Shown piece after piece: positions 21,475 to 34,154 of a stretch of DNA of 64,000 nucleotides. The stretch's first letter is position 1, and every line of letters starts with the position of its first letter. This DNA is from Pleurodeles waltl (lineage: Eukaryota > Chordata > Amphibia > Caudata > Salamandridae). Location: the NCBI RefSeq assembly GCF_031143425.1, contig NC_090439.1, positions 352,836,027 through 352,900,026 of the forward strand, given 5' to 3'. Under the pieces are notes generated by a model. The model was not told the DNA's origin and made no database searches. It saw only the letters and a list, made by a program, of their open reading frames with translations. The translations under genes and the position numbers were made by a program.

Positions 21475-23819
21475 TGTTAGAAATTGGGTCTCTAGTTGGC
21501 AGTGGTTAGCATCCTGTCCAAGTAGAGACCCTCACTCTAGCCAAGGTAAGGAAGCCACACAGCTAAGATAACCCCTGCTCACCCCTGGATAGCTTGGCAC
21601 CAGCAGTAAGACTTATCTCAAAGGCAGTGTGTACAGTATTCGTACACACAACAACACAGTGAAAACACCACAAAAAGTACTCCCGTTTACAAGACCAAAG
21701 CGACAAACATCCACCATACACAAGCAAAGATACAAATTTTTAAATATTAAATCTCAATAGAAGCGCTTAGAAACACAATAGCTCCAACTGGGGCTATCAC
21801 AGCATCATTGACTGAGTCGTTTTCAACAGTTTGACGCCACTGGCGAAGGAGTGCGGGATGGTCACAGAGTCACACAGACCCCAGACACAGTACCTATGGT
21901 AATTGATGAAACTAAGATGTTGCACCGCTTCGGGGAGGCGAGACATCGCTTTAGCCGGTTTGTCATCGGTTCCTTACTGCTAACTGGGAGGTGAGGCGTC
22001 AGTTCCTTATGGTTGCAAGGGAGGTGATATGGCATCAGTGGTGAGGTGTCAGTTCCTTACAATCCGGTGGGGGTCAATGAATTCAGCAGGTCAAGATGTG
22101 CAGTGTCGGCTTCGCAGTGTCACGATCACACCATATGGCCCCAGGTGCTAAAGCAGAGTCGGGTGTCACTGATGTTGGGGACAGGGCACTCAGGACTTGG
22201 GCCTGTAACGTCAGTCTCAGTCATTGCACTCAGTGGGGACCACAGCTCCTGGTGCAGGCAGCAGTGTGGAGTCAGACAGCGGCACCATTTCCGAAGTCGC
22301 TCTAGAGTCAAAGCACTTGGGCCCTTATTTATACTTTTTTAGCAATGCAGTTGTGTCATTTTTTGACGCAAAAGCGGCGCAAACTTATAAAATACAGTTG
22401 TATTTTGTAAGTTTGCGCCACTTTTAAGGCAAAAAGCTGCGCAAATGCAGCGCTAAAAAAGTATAAATATAGCCCTTGGTTTTTTCTTGGTTACTACAGA
22501 ACTCACTCCCAAGCATCCAGGGACTTGATTTGGCACTACTTGGCAAGCCAGGACTTTCAGCAAGAATGCCCAGGTGCTGGCAGATAAAGTCTTTGATGTC
22601 CCTGAGACTCCTAACAGGAGGCAAGCTCGGTCCAAGGCCTTGGAGAACCGTGGAAAGCAGGATGTAGAAAGCAAAGTACAGTCTTTTCACTCCCAGGACA
22701 GAAAGACAAACAGCAGGCCAGCATAGCAAAGCAACAGGCAGAGTGGCAGTCCCTCCTATAGCATCCAGCTCTTCTTCCTGGCAGAATGTCCTCAGTCCAG
22801 AAATGTTCTGAAGTTGTGTCCTCAGAGGCCCAATACTTATACTCATTTCTGCATTCAAAGTAGGCAAACTTCAAAGGAAAGTCTTTGTAGTGCATAAGAC
22901 CGTTCCTTTCCTGCCCTGGCCCCTGACACACTCAAGGAGGTTAGAGACTGATTTGTGTAAGGACAGGTACAGACCTGCTCAGGTGCAAGTGTCAGCTCCT
23001 CCCCCCACTCTAGCCCAGGAAGACCCATCAGGACATGCAAGTTACATATGCATGCCCCCTTTGTGTGACTATCTAGAGTGAATTCACAAACAGCCCAACT
23101 GTCATCCTGACCCAGATATGCATTCCACAGCCAGTCAGAGGCATAGAATAGTTAAGCAAGAAAATGTCCACTTTCTAAAAGTGGGATTTTCAAACTTACA
23201 ATTTAAAAAACAACTTCACCAAAAGATTTCTTTTTAAATTGTGAGTATAGTGACCCCAAACTCCATATCTCCATCTGCTCCCAAAGGGAAATTACACTTG
23301 AAAGATATTTCAAGGCAAACCCCATAATAACCTATGAGAGAGAAAGGCCTTGCAATAGTGAAAACCAAATTTAGCTGTATTTCACTATTAAGACATGTGA
23401 AACATGCTAGTGCATGTCCTACCTTTTAAATACACTGCACCCAGCCTTGGGCTGGCTGCCTTGAGCCTAACTTAGGGGTGACCTATATGTAGTAAAAGAG
23501 AAAGTTTGAGCCTCGCAAGTGGGTATACTTGCCAGGTCAAACTGGTAGTTCCAAATTGCCCACACAGACACTGCAGTGGCAGGTCTGAAACATGTTTACA
23601 GGGCTACTCGTGTGGGTGGCTCAATCAGTGCTGCAGGCCCACCAGTAGCATTTGATTTACAGTCCCTGGGCACACCTGGTGCACTATACTAGGGACTTAC
23701 TAGTAAATCAAATACGCCAATCATGGTGAAACCAATCACCCATAAAATTTAGACAGAGAGCACTTGCACTTTAGCACTGGTCAGCAGTGGTAAAGTGCCC
23801 AGAATCCTAAAAGCCAACA
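21475..23819 (-). mobile_element. LTR-like dispersed repeat, reverse orientation (copy 1)
   Basis: Bounded on the plus strand by TGTTAGAAAT at 21475 and GCCAACA at 23819, i.e. TG..CA. The same repeat occurs at 53306-54558, where it interrupts ERV3 env. Sequence blocks in common include the 'accctcactctag' start region and the closing 'cagcagtggtaaagtgccc'. No open frame with a domain. I interpret it as a solo LTR, probably Ty3/gypsy-like, of a family abundant in salamanders; no clean 5-bp duplication is visible. A small MITE sits inside at 22319-22475. Confidence 0.55.
22319..22475. mobile_element. Short Harbinger-type MITE, 157 bp
   Basis: Inward ends are GGGCCCTTATTTATACTTTT and GGGCTATATTTATACTTTT, continuous with an internal inverted repeat around AAGTTTGCGCC. 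It contains TTTTTTGACGC. The duplication is ambiguous (TT or TTG). It belongs to the same terminal-repeat superfamily as element 1. Confidence 0.75.
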
Positions 23820-25925
23820 AAAAACGAAATTCAGCACAGGATCAAAACAGAAGGTCAGATGCCAAAAAGATAGGGGAAACCATGCCAAGAGCTGACAGGT
23901 CTAACGCAGAGCCTCAGGGCAGACAGGGAAGAAATCTAGGGGAGACATCTGTGGTTCAAAGGAGAACCCTCTCAACCATCCCCAACCATCTGGTTTATCC
24001 AACGTCTGCAAGGCAGAGTAACTTTTACAGTGATGTGGGACCAATGCTGCTGGGCTGTGTGGGCACACTGCCAGAGGAATCTGCTGTGCCCAGGAAGGTA
24101 ACTGTCCGAGGAGGAGATTTGCGCTTCCCATCCTTCTTAGAGACTGACTTGGGGGTGATTGCCTGCTGCTGGGTAGCATCCCAAGGGGAACTCTCCAAGG
24201 GCAAGTTGGCTTGCCCCCTGTTCTCTGAGGAGGTCTCAGGGACATCTTAGACCTCCTGAGAGGGAATTCCATTGTGTTGCATTTCTCATGCGTGAGCCAC
24301 AGCTGTGTGCTCATTGTGTGTGGTGCCCTGTTCATTGGTTGCAACCTTCGGAGGTGGGGGTGCAACCTGAGTTGTGCTGGCCTTGTATGGCTTTACTGAA
24401 CGTGCGTCAAAGTGTGAAACTGAGGAGTCTGGTGTGTCTACAAGTCATCAAGTACTAGACAGTGTACCTCATTTCAGAGAGGTACGGGTGAGTGTGACAT
24501 CGTCTGCTAGATGTTGTGCCTTCCAGAGGGGTGCAGGATTTACATCCTCTGTGGGAGAGTTTGGGAGGGTCTGCTGTCGTTCAAGTCATGATGCACCTGA
24601 TGAGTGCCTCTGTCCGAGGAGGTACCATCTTGGGCATTGGCTTGTGAATGATTGTACTATCAGGGTGACTCAGATCAGTGGACCCCCTGAAGTTGTGCCT
24701 CCTTTTGATGGAGGTACAGCACGTCATGTGGAATCACAACTGTCTGGGGTCACTTGAGTCTTCATGCCCCGGATGTGGCATCTCCTGGGACAGGAGGTGT
24801 GCTCCTAGTAACTTGTCGTGTACAACTGGAATTGTCGAGGGCGACTCACGTCAACAAGCCCTGACTGCCCGCTCCATTCCAGAGCTACTGAAATTGGTAA
24901 CTATTTGGTAACATTGAACTGTTTGACTGGGCTGAGTGCCTCAGTGTCTAACGTCGGCCCTAGTGACACTCTACCTGTGTTTTGCAGACCTCGGAGTGAA
25001 CATCCTGTGGGGAGCCGAACATCTCCTCCTTTACTGTTTATCAGCTATTGTCTTTCCTTTTCCCCACTTTTACCCCAGAACCCTGAGACTGACTTAGCAG
25101 TGAACAGCCCAGTAACCAGGCAAAGGCTGATGCACTCTTTGGTTCATGGAGGGGCGGAGTAGCTGAAGCTGGCTGTTGGGTGAGGGCGGTTTGGAGACCC
25201 AGGGTACCTCCAAACACAGTGGCATCCACTTACTGGGTATCACGGCATCCATTAGGGTGCCAGGAGAGAGTGCGAATGAGTGAGTGTGTGCACGCACTGG
25301 CTGATACCCGTGGCACCGCAAGACAGTGCAGAGTGAATGTGCAGGAGAGAGTGTGGGTGAATGCGAAGGCATTACCATGGTGCTGCTGGTCACATTTATC
25401 CTGTCAGGAAGTTCTTTCTGGTGCGGCTACAGCTGCAGTGCTACGTGAAAGTGTTGTAAACCTTGTATGTACATTTTGCTGCTAATGTTGGGAACCTGGG
25501 GTACACCCTCAATATGTGTTACACTGATTGTGGGGAACTCCAGGGTGGGTCTTGTGCTGACGTTTGACACCTTATGTGCATGCAGGGAGGAAATGTGCTG
25601 TTTTCCTCATGTGTACATACAGTAATAGTAGTTAACACAGGTAGACTTCATATTGTGAGTTTGAATGCAAATTGGGGCACAGGCCCAGAGTTACATTATA
25701 ATCATACTATATGGACAATGTGTGTGTTGAATACAATCTTTTTATACATATACTGAGTGTGAAGTCTCCTTTGTGCCACACAGTGTGGTTGTGGCGAGGA
25801 ATGCTGTGATAAACCTGACTGCTCTGTGCCAAGCTACCCAGTGGTAAGCATAGGTTATACAGTAAGTGTAATCACCCACCCTTGATGGAAGTGGTTGGTT
25901 CTGCCTGGATGGGGCCCTGGTTCAG
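23820..25925. other. Unassigned repeat-derived block, partly LTR-like
   Basis: 23820-23890 continues to resemble the flank of the second LTR-like repeat (aaaaagat-tggggg), so the repeat may extend past its CA end. At about 25820-25860 a plus-strand segment, GCCAAGCTACC and following, matches the opposite end of that LTR family, suggesting a second, forward-oriented fragment that ends at about 25925, where gag resumes. Open frames between (e.g. 24374-24757) show no domain. Confidence 0.4.
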
Positions 25926-26405
25926 CCAACCAGAATGTGCTACCTCCTACAATTCAGAAATGGGAAGCTGTAGATAAGTGGGAAAGTAGAGGAGTGAAGG
26001 AACAAGGTCAGAAAAAAAACAAAGCAAAATGTTCCTCTGGAAGAAGCAAATCAAGCCGAGGACAATGTGCAAATGATGCCCATGAGAGAAATACCGGATG
26101 GAGGTAATGTTCATGTACCCTAGAGTAAGAGCGCTATTTTGTCTTTCACAAATGATTACCCGAGATTGAGAGAGAAACCAGTGGAGTGGTGCAAGCAGAC
26201 AGAGAGATTTGTGAAACTTTCAAAGTACCTGTGGGAAGATTTGAAAATGTTGTTTGACATTGTGGCCCCAACTGATTTATAGACTGAATGAAAAGTTAAT
26301 GTTGAATGGCCTGATTGTGAACCTCAAAGAGATCCAGTTACGGGTGCACCATCTGAAGACGTGATGAAAACACATTACAAGGTGATTGAGTTTCTAAAAC
26401 ACAAA

Positions 26406-26840
26406 GGCCTGGATTTATGATAGCCTAGCGCCATTCCAACGCCACATTAGTGTAATTTTTTATGTTAATGTGACGTTGGAAGGGCAAAAAGGCTGTCAGT
26501 TATAATGTGTGCAAGGGGGGCATTCTGGTGCTAGGGGGCCGTAAAAATGGCACAAAGGAATCAATGAGATTACTTTGCGCTCTTTTTATTGGCATTTTTT
26601 AATATCTACTAAGTCCAGGTGTTAAAAAGAGGCACCCAATGTGTTCAATGGGCCTCTGGGTGCTTTGCAGCATTAGCGTAAAAAGTTTTGACGCTAGTCC
26701 TGCAAAGCGCCGGACTAGCCTAAAACATTATGACGCTTGTCCCCCTGACTACAGCCATGGTGGGTTATGGGGGGTGCTAAGGGGTGCAAGAAAAGTAGCG
26801 CTGCACCAGGTGCAGCACCACGTTTCATAAATCTGGGTCC
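26406..26840. mobile_element. MITE in ERV1 gag, 435 bp
   Basis: Inward ends GGCCTGGATTTATGA and GGACCCAGATTTATGA form an imperfect terminal repeat. Flanks are AAA (left) and AAG (right), an imperfect 3-bp duplication. ERV gag-like sequence lies on both sides. This terminal repeat differs from that of element 1, so it marks a separate MITE family. Confidence 0.7.
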
Positions 26841-27723
26841 AAGTATCCCCGAAAGATATTGCTTGGCAGAAAATTGATAGGACAGATCAAGAGCCAAAGA
26901 ACTTGATTCATACATATTATGAGAGCACACTTTCAAATAGCATAGTGGTATCGAAACAATAGAAGGTAAAGATATGGGCAATTTCATGTTCAGGTTTGTG
27001 CAAGGATTGAAGACTTACTAATGTATGATGATTCAGCAGTACCTGATTTGTTGGCAGAACAAATTAATTGATTAGATCCTACAGTATGCAAAATACCGTA
27101 GCAATGAATTGGAATTAAAGCAGAAGAAGTTGAAGGAAAAGGTGATGGTGATGCAAATGAAGGCTGCACAGAAGTTAGTCAGAGCCCACAGATGATGGTG
27201 ATTACTAGTGGAATGCAAGGTGTGCCACAGCAGGTGACAAATGTTGTTCAGTCCAGAAGTAGAGGATGTGGTGTTCATGTAGATCAGAGTGGAGGTGTTG
27301 TTGATGTTCAAGCTTTGAAGAGAACTATTCTGAGTCATGCTAGCAGAACGTTTGGACATTGGCGGAGTGATTGTCTCCATAATAATGTGACTAACCAAGT
27401 GCAGAATATTGGAGTTGCTCATGCACAAGGCAGTAATCTTCCAGAGAGTTCAACGACCCAGAGTACAAAATGTGAATGTGTCCTCGGGACAATTGATGCA
27501 GGTTACACAAGCCCCAAAAGCTCAACAGCAAATGGTTGTTATCCAAAAGAATCAGAACCAGATCACAAATATGAACCAGATAGCATCATAGTTTCCCCTA
27601 AGGGTCCTGAGTGATGAAGAACTTTCAGAGATTCTTCAAGTAGAAAGCACAGATGATGAAGATTGCATGTGAGCTGCATCCTTTGGAGTAGATCAACGTG
27701 GTCCCTAGGTAGATGCCAGCGTT

Positions 27724-28092
27724 ATGGGACATGCTGTGTCATTCCTGGTTGACACTGGAGCTACATGTTCCACTGTCAGAACAGCAGAAGTGCCAAGTTT
27801 GCCCCTTTCAGAAAAAATAATTAATGTTGTAGGAATTACAAATAAACAGTTAACCAGTCCTGTAACAGAACATGTCCCTATAAAAATAGGTTTATTTGAT
27901 GATGAACACCAATTTGTGGTTTGCGATTCAAGACCTGTAAGTTCACTTGGATACGACCTATTGTGTAAGCTAAACTGCTCTATTAGTTGTGCACACCTCG
28001 TGGAATCGACATCCAAACTAACCAAACAAATGAAGATGTGCCCTGTAAAATTGTGTAGCAGTACCCAAGTGTCACATTGTACCCAATGCTGA
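27724..28092 (+). pseudogene. ERV1 aspartic protease remnant
   Basis: Retroviral aspartic proteases process Gag-Pol as dimers. The active-site motif LVDTGA is intact at about residue 8 of this open frame, preceded by a hydrophobic strand. The second conserved Gly-rich strand of the fold (usually G-R-D/N) appears as SLGYDLLCKL near residue 78. It lies between the zinc-knuckle remnant of gag and reverse transcriptase. Upstream and downstream stops separate it from both. Confidence 0.75.
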
Positions 28093-28199
28093 CATATAAC
28101 AATTTGCTTGAAGATTTGAAAGACACAGTGACACCTGAGGGTTGGATTATTCAGGGAAAAACATAGGACTCATTAAAGGAGTTGAACCTATTAAAATAA

Positions 28200-29405
28200 T
28201 AGTGAATCCAAATTAAGTGTATCCAAAAACACCCCCGTTTAATATGACACAGAGACAATTGCTGGAATTACGCTCCTAATTAATAGTTTAATTGAACAAG
28301 ATGTTTTAAAAGAGATGTTGGTAAGCCCATGTAACTCTCCCATCCTTGGATTGTAGAAGCCCAATGGAAAGTACTGCGTAGTTCAAGACCTGCGAAAAGT
28401 GAACACAACTGTTGTTACATTTTGTTCAGTGATACCGAATCCTGCAGTGATTTCATTCAAAATTTCCTGTGAAGCAGAATGGTCTACTGTAATTGATCTT
28501 TGCCAGTCTTTCTTCTCCATACCACTGCATGAGGAAAGTCAATTATTTTTGCATTAAAATTTAGCAGTCGTGTTTTGAGCATGGTGCTGAACTTCTCAAG
28601 GGTATACGGAGTCACCATCCATTTTGAACCAGATTTTGAAAAAGAATCTGGAGTCCCTTAAAACGCCCTATCACCCAGTCTTTATCCAATATATAGACAA
28701 CCTTCTTGTTGCATGAAATACTTGTGAAGCATGCAGGAGAGATACATTAGCTCCCTTGAATTACTTAAGAGAAAATGGACATAAGGTTTCCCCAGCAAAA
28801 TTGCAGTACTGCAAGAAAGAAGTTCTGTATTTAGGTCACCACATTGGGAAAGATGTGTGGAAAGTGTCACAAGAAAGAATCTCAGCAGTCATGAAAATGA
28901 AACCATCTGTCACACAGAAAAAAGCTCAGATGTTTCTGGGAATGGTTGGCTATTGCCAGTGGATTCCAAACTTTTCCCTTTTGGCCAAGCCTTTAAAGAG
29001 GCTGACACACAAGGAAAAGTCTGATCTGTATCTACTGGATGACAACTGCATGTGTGCCTCCACAGAGCTGAGAGAAAGTCTATGCCGAGCCCCAGCTCTG
29101 GGAATGCCTGATTTGAAAAAATGTTTTTCTTTGTTTTGCTGTGAGAGAGATGCATGTGCGCTCACAGTTTTGACACAACTGCATGGAAATGCAAACAAGC
29201 CTGTGGCTTATTTTTCTGGCACTCTTGATCCTGTGTGCGTTGGCACTACCTGGTTGTCTAAAAGCTATCACCACACTCCATGTCAACATACAACCGTGAG
29301 AAGGCATTGTTGTGGGTCATCCCCTGAATGTTTTCATTCCCCACTCCCAGAAGTGGAAATTTTGTTAACCTGTAAAAAGACCCAATACTTTAAAGCGCAC
29401 GTTTG
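28200..29405 (+). pseudogene. ERV1 reverse transcriptase remnant
   Basis: Frames are scattered. Motif A is visible near 28480-28520 (VIDL..FFSIPL) with its Asp kept. The catalytic YxDD box near 28690 reads YIDN, so its second Asp is replaced by Asn. The thumb and connection region is a long open frame (28756-29405) with LGHHIG and FLGMVGYCQWIPNF, typical of Ty3 and class I retroviral enzymes. The stops, shifts and active-site change rule out function. Confidence 0.8.
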
Positions 29406-29559
29406 ACCTGCTACGAGCAAGTCAGACTTGCTTCTCAGAATGTAAATCTCAAATGCTGTAGTCTTAAATCCTGTCACTTTGTTACCAAACCCTGTTGGAA
29501 ATATTGATGACCTCGAGGATGAGGTAGAGCATGACTGCCTCGATGTGACTGAATTGTGC

Positions 29560-29990
29560 ACCAAACCCGAACATGGCATTCATGATGTCCCATTAGATGA
29601 AAATGACTATGTCATGTTGGTTGATGGCTCTTAATTAAGAGATACAGATGGTACCCTGAGAGGTGGTTATGCTTTTCTGCCCAAGAAGCTGAATTGGTCA
29701 CTCTTACCAGAGCATGCTATGTTTCTGAACAGCTTAAAGTGACCATTTTCACTGACAGTCAGAATGGTTTTGGTGCCACTCATGATTTCTGACAGTTGTG
29801 ACCCCAGAGAGGGTTCATGACCTCCTCTGAATCCCCTGGCCATTGGAAAATCTACTACTATGTAACCTTAGGTGATACAGATGCTGAGGAAGTGGTGAGG
29901 TGCCCTTAGTTGCACCTCATTTAATGGGGAATGGAGCAATGAGATAAGTGATGAGACAAGTCAAAATGTCCTGTTAACCGCTATTGATAC
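29560..29990 (+). pseudogene. ERV1 RNase H remnant
   Basis: The opening Asp motif MLVDGS is followed at once by a stop near 29630. Further on, IFTDSQNGFG near 29745 is the third motif of RNase H. Orthologous sequence is on the minus strand at 63760-64000 in ERV3. Confidence 0.65.
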
Positions 29991-30021
29991 TTGGTAACAA
30001 ATTAAGAGACTGCTGGAAGAA

Positions 30022-31215
30022 GTGACAGAGGTAGAACAGCAGCGGTGGGTCAGAGCAGGATATGTCAAAAGAAATGAGGATAATGTTTGGGATTCAAGTG
30101 ATGGTAGAGCAGTGTTGCCAAATAGCTTGTTGTCTCCTATGGTCAGACATTATCATAGGCAAGCACATATAGACAGGGGTGCAATGATCAGGACGTTCAG
30201 ACAGACATGGATTAATCCCAGATTCAAAATGGTCGCAGAAGCTGTGTGCCACAGATGTGTCACATGCCAACAGATGAATGTAGGGAAACACACAGTTGTC
30301 ACACTGAGTCAGATAGGTAAATCAAGAGGACCTTTCAACAGAATGCAGCTTGACTTTATAGAACTACCTGTGTGCAGTGGACTGAGATACATCTTAGTGA
30401 TTGTTTGCATTTTTACACACTGGGTTGAAACTTACCTGATCAGGAGGAATGACAGTCTCACAGTAACAAAGCTGTTACTTAGAGAGTTGATACCACATTT
30501 CGGCTTTCCAACTTCTCTAGAGTCAGACTGAGAAACTCATTTTAACTTTTAACAGTGAGGTCCTCAAATTGTTGTGTGTGACATTACAAGTTGAGCAAAG
30601 ATTGCATTGCAGCTACAGACCTGAGTCTTCAGGAGTTCTAGAACATATTAATGGAACCCTGAAGTCCAGATTGGTGAAGGTATGTGCATCCACCACTTTG
30701 AAATGGCCAGACACAATGGGCCTGATTACAACTTTGGAGGAGGTGTTAATCCGTCCCAAATGTAACGGATATACCACCAGCCGTATTACGAGTTCCATAG
30801 GATATAATGGACTCGTAATACGGCTGGTGGTATATCTGTCACATTTGGGACGGATTAACACCTTCCTCCAAAGTTGTAATCAGGCCCAATGTCTCTTGTC
30901 TTGATGAGTATGTGCAGTACACCTGAGGGAAAGACTGGGTTGTTCCCTTCTGAGATTATCATGGGGAGGGCCATGAGATTGCCAGCAGTGCCTGCAAATG
31001 CGCTTGTGAACATTACAGATGACTTGGTGCTGGATTATTGCACAGCAGTGGCTGACGTGGTTCGTTCTTTGTCGCATCAGGCTGGAGAAGCAACAGCACA
31101 GCCACAGCAGGAGCTTTGCCACGACTTATGTCCAGGCAACTTGGTCATGCTAAAGAAGCACATGAGGAAAACAAGCTTGGAACCGTGCTGGAAAGACCCT
31201 CACCCGGTTGTGAGA
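30022..31215 (+). pseudogene. ERV1 integrase, zinc-binding and catalytic domains
   Basis: The N-terminal zinc site is complete: H-x3-H within RHYHRQAH, then CHRCVTC. Of the catalytic triad, the first Asp is in MQLDFIELP, the second in TSLESD (followed directly by a stop), and the Glu in VLEHINGTLK near 30640. A fold-back MITE (30718-30887) splits the domain just after the Glu region, and the frame resumes at about 30891. The C-terminal DNA-binding domain is displaced to 34155 by an insertion. Motif spacing fits class I retroviral integrases. Confidence 0.82.
30718..30887. mobile_element. Fold-back MITE in ERV1 integrase, 170 bp
   Basis: Nearly the whole element is one inverted repeat: GGGCCTGATTACAACTTTGG at the left is the reverse complement of the right end, and the arms pair to a small loop near 30800. 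AAT flanks both sides (30715-30717, 30888-30890). A relative is at 40766-40956. Three-base duplications suggest Harbinger mobilisation. Confidence 0.88.
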
Positions 31216-34150
31216 TTCAAATCACACCCTTGATTAGCTATTAACTACAACTATAATTAGGACAAACTTATGTCCATCAAAACTATAGAGGGGACCATTG
31301 GATCCTATGGTACGATGCTTAACACAGTGATATTTAGTCTGTTTGTGGGGACATGATTTGATTATGAAAATAATGTGAAATGAATGACTCAATGTTTTGT
31401 ATATACATTGTTCCACTACTATATGGTGAACCACAGAATGTCTGAATATCTATGATTCACTTGTTGACATACCTTCCATTTAGTTGTAGTGCATTCTGGG
31501 CATTCTGTTTAGTAAATAAAGAAGTTATACGATGTTTGCCACATCTGGTAGTATAAACTGTGGTTGTTATAGAAACCCATTACTTACACATCGTTTATGC
31601 TTGGAACTGGGTTGATACTATCTTTAGATATTGAATCCAGTTATGTTTTGATCTTAATATACGTTACTTGGCGCTTGGTTGTCATTAACCTCAGATGTGG
31701 AGATGGATTATTTTTTATTGCTAGATGACTATGATTAAAATAATTCTACTGTAGACCATAGCCTACTTTTTTATTAATATATAGATACTCTTGACATGAG
31801 CTTATAAGATACAAACATATAGTTGGTGTATTTAAGATTTGTGCCCTTTTCAATATGGTGACCGATTTCATGGTGGGACTGCTTAAGCTTTCATTCTGAT
31901 TGAAGGTCCAGGAGTCATGTTCTAATTGGATATTTTGCCCTCTAAAGTGGGGTGTGCAAATGGTTCAAGTTTGCTGGCATATGCTGTAGATGTTGCTTTG
32001 GGTCTTGCGCAGAGTGGAGGAAATACAGGTAAGTTTATTTTTGTAAAAGCTAAGATTGGACTTTGTGAGTAATGGATCTTTTGGAATAGTAAGCGTGAAT
32101 ATCACAGTAGTTCATCTATTCATATTTGCCTTTTAAAATGTAATATACAGATATTCTTGGCATGTACTTATAGGAAACAAACATATAGTTGATGTATATA
32201 AGATCTGTGCCTTTTCAACATGGCGACTGATTTCATGTTAGGACAGCTTGGGCTCTGTTTCTGATTGAAGGTTCATGAGCTGTGTTCTGATTGGATACTC
32301 TGCCCTTTATAATGGGGTTGCTGTAATTGGTTCAGGTTTGCTGGCGTGTGCTGTGGATGTTACAGTGGGTCTCACGTATAGTGACGGAAATAGGGGTAAG
32401 GTTATTTTTAGAGAACTTAAAAATGGACTTTGTGAGTAATCGATTTCTTTGACTGGCAAATGAGGTGTTGCGGAAACGTAGGCGTATTAATGTGTGCTGT
32501 ATGTGATTGCTTTGGACATTACCAACTCTGACTAAAATACAAGTGAGATAACATCTATAATAGTTAACACCATATCTCTAAATGAAATAGATATTTATAA
32601 ATGGTGTTTACATGCACACACCGCTTTGGACTCATGATTTGGGTTATTTAAAATATATTGATTGTTTTCGACATTCCTGACACTGACTAAAGTATGAGCG
32701 AGATAACATCTATAATAGTTAATATCATATTTTCAAATGAAGTAGATATTTATATATGGTGTTTATATGCACATACAGCTTTGGACTTGTGATTTGGGTT
32801 ATTTAAATATACCAAATTAAATTATGTGTTGAAGGCATGATCTGGTTGAAGATTCTTTGGAAGTATAAGTCACTTAATTTTGCTTAAAATTAGACATCAA
32901 TGATTCTCAACACTTCACTAGATTGTTGATTAGGACCTTTTTGTTGTTTGCTTTTTCTAGATGCATATATGTGAAGCACTTAAAGTGTAGACTGTTATTG
33001 AAACGTGGGGACTCCCTTTGGTGAAATATGAAAATAACTATTGCGCTTAATTGAAATTTCATTGAATCATTCCAAAGAAAGTAAAAGGTTAGTTTATTTG
33101 TAGTTTTGTAGGCACTTTTGGTGATCTACATAGTCTAAAATACAGGGTTTTCTGATGAGTTTCCCCTTTCCTCCTCTAGTGGTTGTGTTTGTTTGGCTAA
33201 GATTTACTTATGAACAAGAATAAGGTGTAATTAGTGATAGAATTAATATTTTATGAGATATTGCTGCCTCACAAAAAACTAACTCTTCACTTCTGTCCAA
33301 TATTAAAAGATGTTTTATTATATATGGGATCACAAGGTGTTTCTTTCCTAACTCTGTACTTATGTTCTAAGTGGACATTAGGGTATTGGAGCACTTATTC
33401 TTGTGTTTACCTGAGTGAGTATAATACACATTTATTATTATTATATGGCTTGGGAATGGTGATTTTGGGGCACATAGTGTTTTTGGATAATGTTTTTAAT
33501 AAAGCATTGGTGGTCTAAATATTAGAGCTTTTAGTAACAACTTTTGAATGCGTAAACATATGGAACAAGTTGTGTAATACTATCTTTTTGTGTTGACATT
33601 TAATCAGCCTTGAGGAAGTCCTGTAATTGGACAAAACATGTGCCAGCTAAACTCTACAATCATTGGCTGAAAATTTGCAAAGGTTGAACAGCTGGAAATC
33701 TTCAATTATTGTTTCATAAAACCTTGTACAAGCTGTTAGCTTGTTCCTATTTGTTTGAAATTATGTAAATTTATGAGACCTTAGAATATATGAATGTGAA
33801 TATTTGTAATGAGTACTTTTGTAAACTGAATTAGTTAAGCAAAGGAACAAAATGATACACACCCTGATGTCTATGTATTGATATTTTTTACTTATCTCTT
33901 TGTGAAATCTGCATACTTAATTGAATTGCTCATATGGTTATACTAAATACCAGTCTAGTAACTTGAAGCATAACATTTGAGTCTCAGTGTGCTCCACTAT
34001 TATTTTGTTTTGTTATTAACTGGTTTGGTTATCCGATTTCAGTCTACACATCGTGTCAACAGATGTTTTATAGTGTTTGTGCACCATAATTGTGTATAAA
34101 TGATCTGAGAAAATTGGAAGGATGTGCAGCTAAATGAAGTCATTGTTGCC
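31216..34150. mobile_element. AT-rich 2.9-kb insertion in ERV1 pol, possible Penelope-like remnant
   Basis: It separates the integrase core (ending near 31215) from the C-terminal domain (from 34155), which are adjacent in ERV3. It contains two tandem duplications: about 31775-32095 repeated at 32140-32455, and about 32500-32640 repeated at 32660-32815. Near its right end lies a hammerhead-ribozyme-like motif (33610-33637). Penelope-like elements are known to form tandem copies and carry hammerheads in their terminal repeats. No reverse transcriptase or GIY-YIG frame is seen; 33234-33518 is open but has no recognised domain. Exact ends were not found. Confidence 0.4.
33610..33637 (+). ncRNA. 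Degenerate hammerhead-ribozyme-like core
   Basis: TTGAGGA (consensus CTGANGA), then GTCC, a 7-base loop, GGAC closing helix II, then AAAAC (consensus GAAAC). Two core positions differ from consensus, so it is probably inactive. Helices I and III could not be confirmed by eye. Confidence 0.35.
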
Positions 34151-34154
34151 TTGA

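Larger units (their letters stand above)
19122..27660 (+). pseudogene. ERV1 gag, interrupted and broken
   Basis: Starts at the ATG at 19122 and reads to about 19990 in one frame with three stops before 19410, then an open, Gln/Asn/Val-rich region. It is interrupted by an insertion block and resumes near 25930. The capsid-like segment (about 26150-26405, with PVEWCKQTERFVKL) is split by a MITE. It continues from 26841 to about 27660. Near 27345-27375 lies FGHWRSDC, the second half of a retroviral CCHC zinc knuckle whose first two Cys appear lost. Assignment rests on position upstream of the protease and this motif; the matrix part is too diverged to call. Confidence 0.65.
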
